A stretch of 9,535 bases of DNA, taken from contig DKKP01000428.1 in the NCBI GenBank assembly GCA_002455335.1, forward strand, positions 6,851-16,385, read 5' to 3'. The notes beneath the pieces were generated by a model, which worked only from the letters and a program-made list of their open reading frames with translations, was not told the DNA's origin and searched no databases. Position numbers and translations under genes: made by a program. This stretch comes from Anaerolineales bacterium UBA6663 (lineage in GTDB: Bacteria; Chloroflexota; Anaerolineae; Anaerolineales; UBA6663). This document shows, piece by piece, positions 1-9,402 of the stretch (within the stretch, counting starts at the first letter, position 1; every line of letters starts with the position of its first letter).

Positions 1-2654
1 GTGAACTTGATGGCATTGCCGACGACGTTGATCAACACCTGACGCAATCGCACGGGATCGGCCACAAGCGTCAGCGTGGCGCGCGGGCCAGTCGCCAACC
101 TCAGGTTGAGCGCCTTGGCGCCGGCCAACGGCGCGCTCAACTCAACCACCTCCTCGAGAACGTCGCACACATTGACCGGCTCAGTGGCGATCGTCATCGC
201 GCCGGCTTCGATCTTGGCCATGTCGAGTACATCATTGATCAACTCGAGCAGGTGTCGACCGTTCTTCTGCACCACACCGAGATCGGTCTCCATCTGAGCC
301 GTGGTCGGGCCATCAAGCCCCTCGAGGATGACATCGGTGAAGCCGATGATCGAATTCAGCGGCGTTCGCAGCTCGTGGCTCATGTTGGCCAGGAAGGCCG
401 ACTTGAGGTGGTCGAGCTCCTGGAGCCGGGCGACTGTCGCCGCTTGCTCGGCATACAGGTTGGCGTTCTGCAACGCCACGGCCACCTGCGCCGCCAATGT
501 GGTGTAGATCCGGACGTCTTTGTCCTTGAAGTAGCCGACCCGGTCCGACTGCACGTCCAACACGCCCAGCAGTCGATCGCCAACGACAAGCGGCACGGCG
601 AGCTGCGAGCGGGTCTCATTGAGCAAACGGTGACTTGCGCCGCCCGCATCCCGGGCCAGGTCAGGCGCGAGTACGGCCGTTCGTTGGCGCGCGGCGCGCG
701 CCGGCAACGAACGCGAGCCGACCGATGGATCGCGTTCGATCGGCACAGATCGTCCCTCGCTGACCATCTGCCTGCCGATCGCGCCGGCGCCTGCAGCCAG
801 TTGCAGCTGACCGCTCAACTCATCAAGCGCCCAGATCTGAGCGTGATACAGGTTGAAACGCGACTTAGTCAGGTCGACGACCTCCTGGAGCAGCAGATGC
901 CGCTCGAGGATGGTGGAGGCCGCCACGCTCACCTGAGCCACTGTCTCGAGCTCGAGAGTCAGACGCTGCTGAGCCAGCAAGTTTTCGTGCATGTGCTGAG
1001 CCAGCCTGACCCGCTCCAGCCCCTGGGTCACCTGTAGCGCGACAGCCTCGAGGAACGACCGGTCATCGGGGGCCAGTGGACCGCGCAGATCGAGATGGAC
1101 GGCCGAAGCGCCGCGTCGATCGTCATGGGCGCCCTCGGGGTCGAGCACAAGCCGGGCCGCCAGCTGCGGGCCAAGCGCGCGCTCGAGCTCCTCGGCAGCC
1201 GTGCGGATCACCGCGTCGATGGTATTGGCGTTCGCCAGCGACGACGTGATCTGCCGGAGCGCCGCTTCGCGCCTGGCGCGGCGCTCGCTCTCTTGCTGCG
1301 CAGCCTGACTCGCCAGCATCGCCCGCCGACTGGCAACCGCCGAGCCGAGCGATTCGGCCACACGCGGGAACAGAAACCGCTCCTCCACGGTGAGCGCACG
1401 CGCTTCGCGCCAGGTGATCGTAAACAGGCCCTGCCACTCGCCCGCGCTGCGAAGCGGCATCAACACGGCGGCCCGCCAGCCGTCCTGCGCCGCCTGCTCG
1501 CGGAGCTCGTCCGGCACACGTGGGTCGTCGAAGGCATCGGCCACGCACACCAATGCATCCGGATCGTCGAGCCAGAAGGCGGTCAGGGCATTGGCGTTGA
1601 GCGGGATCGGCTGCGCCGCGATCGGCCGCATCTGCTCGCCGCTCCACAGCGCCGCAAACTCGTACATCTGTGGCGCGCCGCCGGAATTGAGATGCAGGTG
1701 CGCCAGAGAAACTGTGTAGGCGTCGTTGAGGCCCAGGTGATTGAGCACTGCCCAAACGACGTCCTCGTCGGTGCGCGTCTTTGAGAGCGCCTTTTCGAGC
1801 CTGGCAAGCATCGCCAGTTGCGAGACGCGTCGATGCTCCTGTTCGTACAACAGGCGGCCGTTGACCACGACAGCGCTCTGCGCCGCAATCGCGCGAAAGC
1901 GTTGCACGTCGCGCTCACGGAACGACCTCGGCGCCGCCCAGGCGAGCACGATCAGGCCGACCCATTGGTCGGATACCCGAAGCGCCAAGAAGGACGCCGC
2001 CCGAGCCCCAAGCGCGCGTAGCAAGGCGTAGCGCGGCGGGTCGGCGCGGACCATCTCATCGAGGTTCTCGAACACCAGGGGGTCGCCCGGCGACTCGAGC
2101 CAGTAACGCGAGAACGGAAGGCCGCGCACCGGCCACTCGCGGTGGGCGAGCCCGGCCGAGGCCTCGGCCGGCCACACCGATTTGGGCGTAATCATCTCGG
2201 GCTGGCCCAGGGCATCCCAGCCATCGAACAAGAACAGCGCGCCGGTCGTCGCCCCGGTGGCCGTCGCGACGACCTGCACGACCTCATCGAGATCCTGGGC
2301 CGCGCTGAGCGAGACGGCCAACGCCGACAGGCGCTCGCTCTCGGCCTCGGCCTGGCGCATCTGCTCCTGCAACCTCAACGTGCCAAGGTGTTCGCCCAGC
2401 CGTTCGGAGACCTGGGCCACGACGCCGGCCGCGACCGAGAGATCGAGCGTCAGCGCAGCCACGCGCTCCTCGAGCGCGCCCAAGGAAGACTCGAGACCCT
2501 CGATCCGCTCGCTCGGCTGAATGCCCTGCGGCCCACCCATCTCGCGCCAGAGATCGGCCGGGGGGCGCAGCGGGGCTGTGGCGCGGGCGCTCAACGGCGC
2601 CGTGCGCGCCGTCGGTCGCGACATCCCGTTCTGGGGGTTGAGGATCTCGGCCAT
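1..2654 (-). CDS. Multi-GAF sensor histidine kinase (3' end beyond window)
   Basis: The frame is open from the ATG at 2654-2652 to the left edge, giving 884 residues without a stop. It is a cytoplasmic sensor kinase with no membrane segment. A low-complexity N-terminus (1-45) and a short heptad-like helix (about 48-72) precede GAF-like regions at about 105-270, 275-450 and 575-735, plus a short degenerate one at about 460-555. The HisKA domain (about 748-820) carries the H-box MSHELRTPLNS with phospho-acceptor His760. The last visible residues are the ATPase N-box (RLRQVLINVVGNAIKF, Asn876 and Asn880), so the D, F and G boxes lie beyond the window. The ATG is 4 nt after the stop of the upstream hybrid kinase, with no clear Shine-Dalgarno, so translational coupling is likely. 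Family and kinase class are clear; the ligand of the GAF domains is unknown. Confidence 0.93.
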   Translation of the reverse strand, partial: MAEILNPQNGMSRPTARTAPLSARATAPLRPPADLWREMGGPQGIQPSERIEGLESSLGALEERVAALTLDLSVAAGVVAQVSERLGEHLGTLRLQEQMRQAEAESERLSALAVSLSAAQDLDEVVQVVATATGATTGALFLFDGWDALGQPEMITPKSVWPAEASAGLAHREWPVRGLPFSRYWLESPGDPLVFENLDEMVRADPPRYALLRALGARAASFLALRVSDQWVGLIVLAWAAPRSFRERDVQRFRAIAAQSAVVVNGRLLYEQEHRRVSQLAMLARLEKALSKTRTDEDVVWAVLNHLGLNDAYTVSLAHLHLNSGGAPQMYEFAALWSGEQMRPIAAQPIPLNANALTAFWLDDPDALVCVADAFDDPRVPDELREQAAQDGWRAAVLMPLRSAGEWQGLFTITWREARALTVEERFLFPRVAESLGSAVASRRAMLASQAAQQESERRARREAALRQITSSLANANTIDAVIRTAAEELERALGPQLAARLVLDPEGAHDDRRGASAVHLDLRGPLAPDDRSFLEAVALQVTQGLERVRLAQHMHENLLAQQRLTLELETVAQVSVAASTILERHLLLQEVVDLTKSRFNLYHAQIWALDELSGQLQLAAGAGAIGRQMVSEGRSVPIERDPSVGSRSLPARAARQRTAVLAPDLARDAGGASHRLLNETRSQLAVPLVVGDRLLGVLDVQSDRVGYFKDKDVRIYTTLAAQVAVALQNANLYAEQAATVARLQELDHLKSAFLANMSHELRTPLNSIIGFTDVILEGLDGPTTAQMETDLGVVQKNGRHLLELINDVLDMAKIEAGAMTIATEPVNVCDVLEEVVELSAPLAGAKALNLRLATGPRATLTLVADPVRLRQVLINVVGNAIKF
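678..713. repeat. GC-rich inverted repeat inside the multi-GAF kinase gene
   Basis: CGTTCGTTG (678-686) and CAACGAACG (705-713) are perfect 9-bp inverted arms. Between them the GC-only stretch can pair further as GCGCGC/GCGCGC, with CGG unpaired on one side. It lies within the last GAF domain, encoding roughly residues 648-659 (SLPARAARQRTA). No function is evident; it may be a transcript hairpin or a by-product of codon use. Confidence 0.5.
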
Positions 2655-2658
2655 GCTG

Positions 2659-5457
<2,799 letters not shown>

Positions 5458-5482
5458 GTCTGCGATTATCAACCGGCCTCTA

Positions 5483-5511
5483 ACATTAGGCTGTTGGGGT
5501 TGAGCCGTAAA
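5483..5511 (-). promoter_or_regulatory. Sigma-70-like promoter of the two-kinase operon
   Basis: On the minus strand, TTTACG (5511-5506) and TAATGT (5488-5483) are separated by exactly 17 bp, each matching four of six consensus bases. Transcription would start near 5476, about 20 nt before the ATG at 5457. The site lies just downstream of the putative feo terminator, which supports independent expression of the kinases. An imperfect inverted repeat, GCCTAATGTTAGAGGC, covers the -10 box. Prediction only. Confidence 0.45.
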
Positions 5512-5519
5512 AGTTGGCG

Positions 5520-5569
5520 AAAAAAGCAGAGACGCGCCTGGCGCAGGGAAAACCCGCGCAGGCGCGTCC
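5520..5569 (-). terminator. Rho-independent-type terminator after the feo operon
   Basis: The arms GACGCGCCTG (5532-5541) and CAGGCGCGTC (5560-5569) are perfectly complementary over 10 bp. The stem continues through CGC/GCG and GGG/CCC with two single-base bulges and closes on a 4-nt AAAA loop (TTTT in the minus transcript). On the minus strand the stem is followed after five bases by seven T (5526-5520). The plus side has no T-tract, so the direction is minus. It would end the transcript coming from the feo genes, about 340 nt after the feoC stop, immediately before the kinase promoter. The short offset between stem and T-tract makes it slightly non-canonical. Confidence 0.65.
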
Positions 5570-5606
5570 AGGAGGAGGTTGAACCACCCGACCGACACCG
5601 ACCCTG

Positions 5607-5632
5607 CTGGAGGCGAGCAACGCGCCCTCCAG
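5607..5632. repeat. Small inverted repeat in the feo-kinase spacer
   Basis: CTGGAGG (5607-5613) and CCTCCAG (5626-5632) form a perfect 7-bp stem around a 12-nt loop. No T-tract follows on either strand, so it is not a terminator on its own. It may fold in the 3' untranslated end of the feo transcript. I see no coding sequence between 5570 and 5670. Confidence 0.4.
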
Positions 5633-5670
5633 ACCGTCCCCCGACGGCCCCGCCCCCCAAAATGAACGGG

Positions 5671-5845
5671 TCAGGCGTCGTTGTCGATCGTCAATGGTTC
5701 GAGAGGGATCGGGCGCGGCCTCCCCAGAAAATCAACCGCCGGCGCCGGATCAACCTCGATGTGAGCTTCACCATAACGCTGGCCGCCCGGCCAGGCCAGT
5801 GTAGAGTGTCATCCGAATAAGACAGGCACGGGTGACTTTTGCCAT
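5671..5845 (-). pseudogene. Possible frameshifted small ORF of unknown family
   Basis: After feoC, an ATG at 5845 opens a 25-codon frame (starting MAKVTRACLIR) that ends at a TGA at 5770-5768. A second frame, open from 5808 to a TGA at 5673-5671, encodes about 45 residues with a protein-like composition (for example YGEAHIEVDPAPAVDFLG), but it has no ATG, GTG or TTG at its beginning. Joining the frames by one frameshift would give a protein of roughly 55-60 residues. The overlap of the two frames contains a perfect hairpin, CTGGCC-GCCC-GGCCAG (5779-5794 on the plus strand). No Shine-Dalgarno is visible before 5845. I do not recognise the family. It may be a decayed gene, a sequence error, or chance open frames. 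Confidence 0.25.
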
Positions 5846-5908
5846 GACGTAGACAGGTCGTCGCTGTGACTGTCCGCGTGCCACCCGACAGCTCTGCGCC
5901 CCGCACGA

Positions 5909-6181
5909 TCAGGGGCCTGGCGGCAATTGCACCTGGATGGGCTCTGGGGCGAGGAAGTATCGGGTCGTGCACCCCTGCAGCGGATTGCAGAGCGCCGCAG
6001 CCGTACAGCCGTCACACAGCCCCCCAGAGCGCGGCCCACCTTTGATCAGCCTGCCTTTTCGAACCAACAGGTCGAGGGCGCCCTCCACAGCGGCCGGCGA
6101 GACATCAAGCTGTCGGGCCAGATCTTCGACGCCCAGCCCGGTGCGCGCGTCAGTCAGGAGTTGCAGCAGTTGCTTGACCAT
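5909..6181 (-). CDS. feoC: FeoC-like winged-helix protein with four-cysteine cluster
   Basis: This 90-residue protein closes the feo operon. FeoC proteins are small cytoplasmic partners of FeoB; in enterobacteria they have a winged-helix fold, can bind an iron-sulphur cluster and affect FeoB stability. Residues 1-50 fit a winged helix: helix 1 (MVKQLLQLLTD), a helix-turn-helix-like stretch (LGVEDLARQLDVSPAAVEGA) and a wing strand (GRLIK). Cysteines 56, 59, 65 and 71 form CX2CX5CX5C, spaced differently from the Klebsiella-type cluster but similar in number. A proline-rich tail (79-90) ends the protein. The ATG at 6181 lies 7 nt after the feoB stop; a TTG at 6202 would add seven residues overlapping feoB but is less convincing. 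The call rests on fold pattern, cysteines and position, so it is FeoC-like rather than proven. Confidence 0.75.
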   Translation of the reverse strand: MVKQLLQLLTDARTGLGVEDLARQLDVSPAAVEGALDLLVRKGRLIKGGPRSGGLCDGCTAAALCNPLQGCTTRYFLAPEPIQVQLPPGP

Positions 6182-6188
6182 CGGGCGC

Positions 6189-7865
6189 CTACCCCAGCCC
6201 AAACAGCAGCCCGCCCTGATAGATCAGCAGCGAGGCAACCCAGGCCAACCCGGTCTGGTAAACGGCCGAGACAACCGCCCAGCGCCAGCCAAACTCATGT
6301 TTGAGCGCGCCAAGCGTCGCCATGCACGGCACGTACAGCAGCACGAAGACCAGCAACGAGAACGCCGCAAGCGGCGTGTAGTGGTTGCGCAGCGCGGCGC
6401 TCAACGCCGTATCTTCAGGCTCTGCAGCGCCGCCCAACAAGTCGACGCCGGGGATGATGCTTAGCAGCGTGCGGCTGGCGTCAACCGCCGCTTGACCAAA
6501 ACCCGTGAACACGCCCCAGAGCTCCTCGGCCGGCGTCGGCAGGCTCGCCGGATCCTCCTCGGCCCCACCGACAAAGACCTGGCTGAACGTGCTGACCACG
6601 ACTTCCTTGGCCGCGAAGCCCGAGATCAGCGCGCCGCTCGTCTGCCAGTCGCCAAAGCCGAGCGGGGCGAAGACCGGGCTGATCGAATGCGCGATCTGGC
6701 CATAGTAAGAGTCGCGCTGATCGGCCACGCCCCAGGGCAGGTTGAGCATCAGCCAGAGCGCCAACGACGCGCCCAGGATCACGGTGCCGGCCTTGCTCAC
6801 GAACTCGCTGACGTTCTCCCACATGTGGATCAGCAGGCCGCGGGCCGTGGGGCGGCGATACGGCGGCAATTCGAGCACGAAGGCCGAGGTTTGATCTGGC
6901 TTGAGCAGCGTCCGAGTGAAGACCGACCCGGCCAGCAGCGCCACGACGATGCCCAGCGCGTACATCAGCCAGATCACTGTGCCGGCCTGCGAGCCGAACA
7001 ACGCCAGGCCAAAGACCACATACACTGGCAGCCGCGCCGAGCACGACATGAGCGGTGTCAGCAGCGCGGTCAGGATGCGATCGCGTCGGCTCGACAGCGT
7101 GCGCGTGGCGTAGATCGCGGGCACCGCGCAGCCGATGCCCAGCACCATCGGGATGAAGGACTTGCCGTGCAAGCCGATCACGCGCATGAAGCGATCCATC
7201 ACGAAGGCCGCGCGCGCCAGATAACCCGAATCTTCGAGCAGCGCCAGGAAGAAGAACAGCATCATCAACCCTGGCACAAAGGTCAGCACACCGCCCACCC
7301 CGCCGATGATGCCGTCGACCAGCAGCGCACGCACCCAGTCGGGCGCGCTGATCAGCGTCAGCAGCGACCCCGTCGCATGCGCAATCGGGCCGTTGATCAC
7401 GCCGTCGACCCATTCGAGGAAGGGCGCCGAGACGTCGATCACGAGCCGAAATACCACGTACATCACGGCGAAGAAGATCGGGAGCCCGAGCCACCGATGG
7501 GTGAGCACGTCGTCGATCCGACGGGTGAGATCGAACCGATTGAGCGCCGCGCGTTGGACGACCTGGCGCGTGACCCCGCTGACATAGCCAAAGCGGCGGT
7601 CAGCGGCCATCAGATCGACATCCTCGCCGTAGATCCCACGCAGGTGTTCGGCACGCTCGCGGGCGAGGGCCAGGACCGGCGCGGCATTCGGCCGATCCAC
7701 CACAGTCGCGATCACATCGCGCTCGCCCTCGAGCAGTTTGAGCGCCAACCAGCGCGCAGGCGCCGGGTGTGGGTCGAATCCGTGCGAGACGAAGGCCGCC
7801 TCAAGCCGCGCAATCTCGGTCTCGAGATCCGAGCCATAGTCCAATCGAAACAGCGCCACGCTCAT
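6189..7865 (-). CDS. feoB: FeoB membrane part (helical domain plus Gate permease), split from its GTPase
   Basis: This 558-residue protein corresponds to canonical FeoB without its G domain. Residues about 5-110 match the helical (GDI-like) domain after the G domain (LDYGSDLETEIARLEAAF; ARWLALKLLEGE). The membrane region starts near RRIDDVLTHRWLGLPIF (115-131). Family hallmarks are PGLMMLFFFLALLEDSGY (198-215), GIGCAVPAIYATRTL (244-258, Cys246), MSCSARLPVY (273-282, Cys275), GFAAKEVVVSTFS (416-428) and VPCMATLGALKHEFGW (512-527, Cys514). It should form the inner-membrane Fe2+ path. The ATG at 7865 shares one base with the stop of the GTPase gene (TGATG), in the -1 frame; an in-frame TTG sits at 7868. 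It needs the GTPase protein made from the preceding frame. Family assignment is very secure; whether the split is native is discussed in the findings. Confidence 0.95.
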   Translation of the reverse strand: MSVALFRLDYGSDLETEIARLEAAFVSHGFDPHPAPARWLALKLLEGERDVIATVVDRPNAAPVLALARERAEHLRGIYGEDVDLMAADRRFGYVSGVTRQVVQRAALNRFDLTRRIDDVLTHRWLGLPIFFAVMYVVFRLVIDVSAPFLEWVDGVINGPIAHATGSLLTLISAPDWVRALLVDGIIGGVGGVLTFVPGLMMLFFFLALLEDSGYLARAAFVMDRFMRVIGLHGKSFIPMVLGIGCAVPAIYATRTLSSRRDRILTALLTPLMSCSARLPVYVVFGLALFGSQAGTVIWLMYALGIVVALLAGSVFTRTLLKPDQTSAFVLELPPYRRPTARGLLIHMWENVSEFVSKAGTVILGASLALWLMLNLPWGVADQRDSYYGQIAHSISPVFAPLGFGDWQTSGALISGFAAKEVVVSTFSQVFVGGAEEDPASLPTPAEELWGVFTGFGQAAVDASRTLLSIIPGVDLLGGAAEPEDTALSAALRNHYTPLAAFSLLVFVLLYVPCMATLGALKHEFGWRWAVVSAVYQTGLAWVASLLIYQGGLLFGLG

Positions 7866-8395
7866 CAACGCCCCCCGGCGGGCACTGCCGCCAGCTTCAG
7901 CATCTCGGCCACCAGTACGTCAAGCCCGTCGCCGCGACGCGCCGAGAGCGCCACGACAGGCACACCCAACTGGCGCGACAGCTCTTTCTCGTCCACGCGC
8001 AGACCCTGCCCTGGTAGTTCATCGACCATGTTGAGCGCGATCAGCACCGGGACGCCCAGTTCAAGGATCTGCACGGTAAAGTACAGGTTGCGCTCCAGGT
8101 TCGTGGCGTCGATGACGTTGACCACAGCCGAAGGCGACGCCGTCAGGATGAACTCGCGGGTGATGATCTCCTCGGGCGTGAAGGCCGACAGGCTGTACGC
8201 GCCAGGGAGATCGACGATCCGCAGCGTGGTGTCGCCGCGCCTGAACTCGCCCTCGCGCTTCTCGACCGTCTTGCCGGGCCAGTTGCCCGTGTGCTGGCGC
8301 AGCCCGGTGAGCGCGTTGAAGAGCGTCGACTTCCCGGCGTTGGGGTTGCCGGCCAGAGCGATGACCGGCGCGCCGGTCGAGGCATCCAGCGTCAT
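7865..8395 (-). CDS. feoB: FeoB N-terminal GTPase domain as a separate 176-aa protein
   Basis: This is the cytoplasmic G domain of ferrous iron transporter FeoB. All five GTPase motifs are visible: G1 GNPNAGKS (16-23), G2 around Thr43 (NWPGKTVE), G3 DLPG (62-65), G4 NMVD (122-125) and G5 SAR (151-153). The segment [18 protein letters not shown] is typical of FeoB rather than other small GTPases. Canonical FeoB continues into a helical domain and membrane domain of roughly 550 more residues; here the frame ends after Arg176 and the rest follows in the next frame. The start ATG at 8395 overlaps the feoA stop as ATGA, which points to coupled translation. A run of six G (7876-7871) lies just before the stop. 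Family assignment is very secure. Confidence 0.95.
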   Translation of the reverse strand: MTLDASTGAPVIALAGNPNAGKSTLFNALTGLRQHTGNWPGKTVEKREGEFRRGDTTLRIVDLPGAYSLSAFTPEEIITREFILTASPSAVVNVIDATNLERNLYFTVQILELGVPVLIALNMVDELPGQGLRVDEKELSRQLGVPVVALSARRGDGLDVLVAEMLKLAAVPAGGR

Positions 8396-8652
8396 GCGAC
8401 CGGACCCCCTTCGCTCATCTGGGCCCGGACATCGGCCACATGGATCAGATCGGCTTCCTCGCGACGCAGCGCCAGCCGATAGCCCTTGACGAGAAAAGCG
8501 CGCGGGTCGCCCAACGGCGCCACGCGCTCGGCCAGGATGGTCTCGCCGCGCACCAGGCCCATCTCCAAACAACGTCGCCGCAGAGCGCCATTGCCTTCGA
8601 TATGCGTGATCGTCGCCTGCTGGCCGGGTCGGAGTTGACTGAGTGGGATCAT
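8392..8652 (-). CDS. feoA: FeoA family ferrous iron transport protein
   Basis: This 86-residue protein has the SH3-like FeoA fold: an opening strand [17 protein letters not shown], the conserved centre [12 protein letters not shown] (25-36) and the closing [20 protein letters not shown] (48-67). FeoA is a small cytoplasmic accessory protein thought to interact with FeoB; its exact role is unsettled. The length is close to the usual 75-85 residues. The ATG at 8652 is 20 nt after the dtxR stop and has no evident Shine-Dalgarno. Instead, a tandem 11-bp duplication upstream creates a four-codon mini-ORF (ATG at 8663) whose TGA overlaps the feoA ATG. The gene's own stop overlaps the next start by 4 nt. 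Cys28 is the only cysteine. Confidence 0.93.
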   Translation of the reverse strand: MIPLSQLRPGQQATITHIEGNGALRRRCLEMGLVRGETILAERVAPLGDPRAFLVKGYRLALRREEADLIHVADVRAQMSEGGPVA

Positions 8653-8667
8653 CGATGGATCATCGCT
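8646..8667. repeat. Tandem 11-bp duplication at the feoA start
   Basis: On the plus strand, GGATCATCGAT (8646-8656) is followed directly by GGATCATCGCT (8657-8667), a match of 10 of 11 bases. The first unit contains the feoA start codon. The second contains another ATG (8663-8661, minus strand) in a different frame, followed by ATC CAT CGA and a TGA that overlaps the feoA ATG. Confidence 0.7.
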
Positions 8668-8672
8668 TTCGT

Positions 8673-9341
8673 TTACGCCACGCGTTCGGTCTGGATCGTG
8701 AGCGCCAGGTCGCGGCCGATCACGGCCTGACCGTTCTCGAGCCGCAAGGTCAGCGGGCTGCGCCGCGGACCCATCTCGACGACCGAGACGACCTGGCCGA
8801 TCGCCAGGCCCTGTCGCTGCAGATAGGTTAATACTTCGGGGTCTTCATCGTCGAAGGCCGTAAGGCGGACTCGTTCGCCGATCTCGGCCTCGCTGAGCAT
8901 GCGGCCCTCGCCGTGCACGGCGTCATCGGCCGACCGCGGGATCGGCTGGCCCTGCGGGCAGGTCGCCGGGTATTGCAGAAAGCCATCGAGCGCCTCGATC
9001 ACCTCGGGCGCCGTGGCATGCTCGAGTTGGCAGGCCCAGCCGATCGCCCGGGCCGGGTCGAGCTTGAGTTGATCGACCAGGAAGCGCTCCCAGAGCCGCT
9101 CCCGTCGGATCACGTCCCAGGCCGTCTCACGCCCGGCCTCGGTCAACTGAAAGCCCCGATAGGGCTGATGGGTCACCAGCCCGTCGCGGCTCAAGCGGTG
9201 AAGCATCTCGTTGGCCGAAACGGTCGTGACCTGGAGCTTCTCCGCCAATTGGGCGACCGCGACCGGCTGCCGGGCGCCCCCCAGGACGGCCAGGGATTTC
9301 AGATACATCTCAACGGCTTCGCTATGCCCACCGGGTTTCAT
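8673..9341 (-). CDS. DtxR-family metal-dependent repressor with C-terminal FeoA/SH3-like domain
   Basis: This 222-residue regulator has a winged helix at about 6-72 (SEAVEMYLKSL, then a helix-turn-helix with LAEKLQVTTVSANEMLHRL), a dimerisation and metal-binding domain at about 72-140, and an SH3/FeoA-like domain at about 148-222. Aligned by eye to diphtheria DtxR, the primary metal site appears intact: Met12, Cys104, Glu107 and His108 match Met10, Cys102, Glu105 and His106. The ancillary site looks degenerate: Glu81 replaces His79 and Ile100 replaces His98, while Glu85 matches Glu83. Cysteine in the primary site favours Fe2+ over Mn2+, as MntR proteins usually have glutamate there, but this is inference. 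The ATG at 9341 was chosen for its GAGGAG ribosome binding site 6 nt upstream and for the family-typical start. As first gene of the feo operon it likely represses the operon and itself when metal is plentiful. Confidence 0.92.
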   Translation of the reverse strand: MKPGGHSEAVEMYLKSLAVLGGARQPVAVAQLAEKLQVTTVSANEMLHRLSRDGLVTHQPYRGFQLTEAGRETAWDVIRRERLWERFLVDQLKLDPARAIGWACQLEHATAPEVIEALDGFLQYPATCPQGQPIPRSADDAVHGEGRMLSEAEIGERVRLTAFDDEDPEVLTYLQRQGLAIGQVVSVVEMGPRRSPLTLRLENGQAVIGRDLALTIQTERVA

Positions 9342-9347
9342 AATTCG

Positions 9348-9353
9348 CTCCTC
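9348..9353 (-). promoter_or_regulatory. Strong Shine-Dalgarno of the dtxR-family gene
   Basis: GAGGAG on the minus strand lies 6 nt before the ATG at 9341. It decides this start over the upstream in-frame start at 9404, and it is by far the best ribosome binding site in the window. Confidence 0.8.
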
Positions 9354-9402
9354 AAACGCGCTGGATCCGTTTTCAGGCCAGCATACCCCCAATGCGACAA
9401 CC

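Noticed and set aside
252..1037. A 261-codon plus-strand open frame, with similar frames at 1095-1784 and 2142-2699
   Set aside because: They are antisense to the continuous multi-GAF kinase frame that runs from 2654 off the left edge.
1123..1918. Minus-strand open frames of 210 and 111 codons within the first kinase region
   Set aside because: They are in other frames than the kinase and show arginine- and alanine-rich shadow composition.
5779..5794. Hairpin CTGGCC-GCCC-GGCCAG as the feo terminator
   Set aside because: No T-tract follows on either strand; the hairpin at 5532-5569 has one.
5691..5972. A 93-codon minus-strand frame overlapping the end of feoC
   Set aside because: Overlaps FeoC in another frame, has a shadow-like composition and no ribosome binding site; the frames reported at 5671-5845 are more protein-like.
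6492..8489. A 665-codon plus-strand open frame antisense to both feoB parts
   Set aside because: Its composition is extremely rich in Arg, His, Gln and Asp, and it is a codon-bias shadow of the clearly real FeoB frames.
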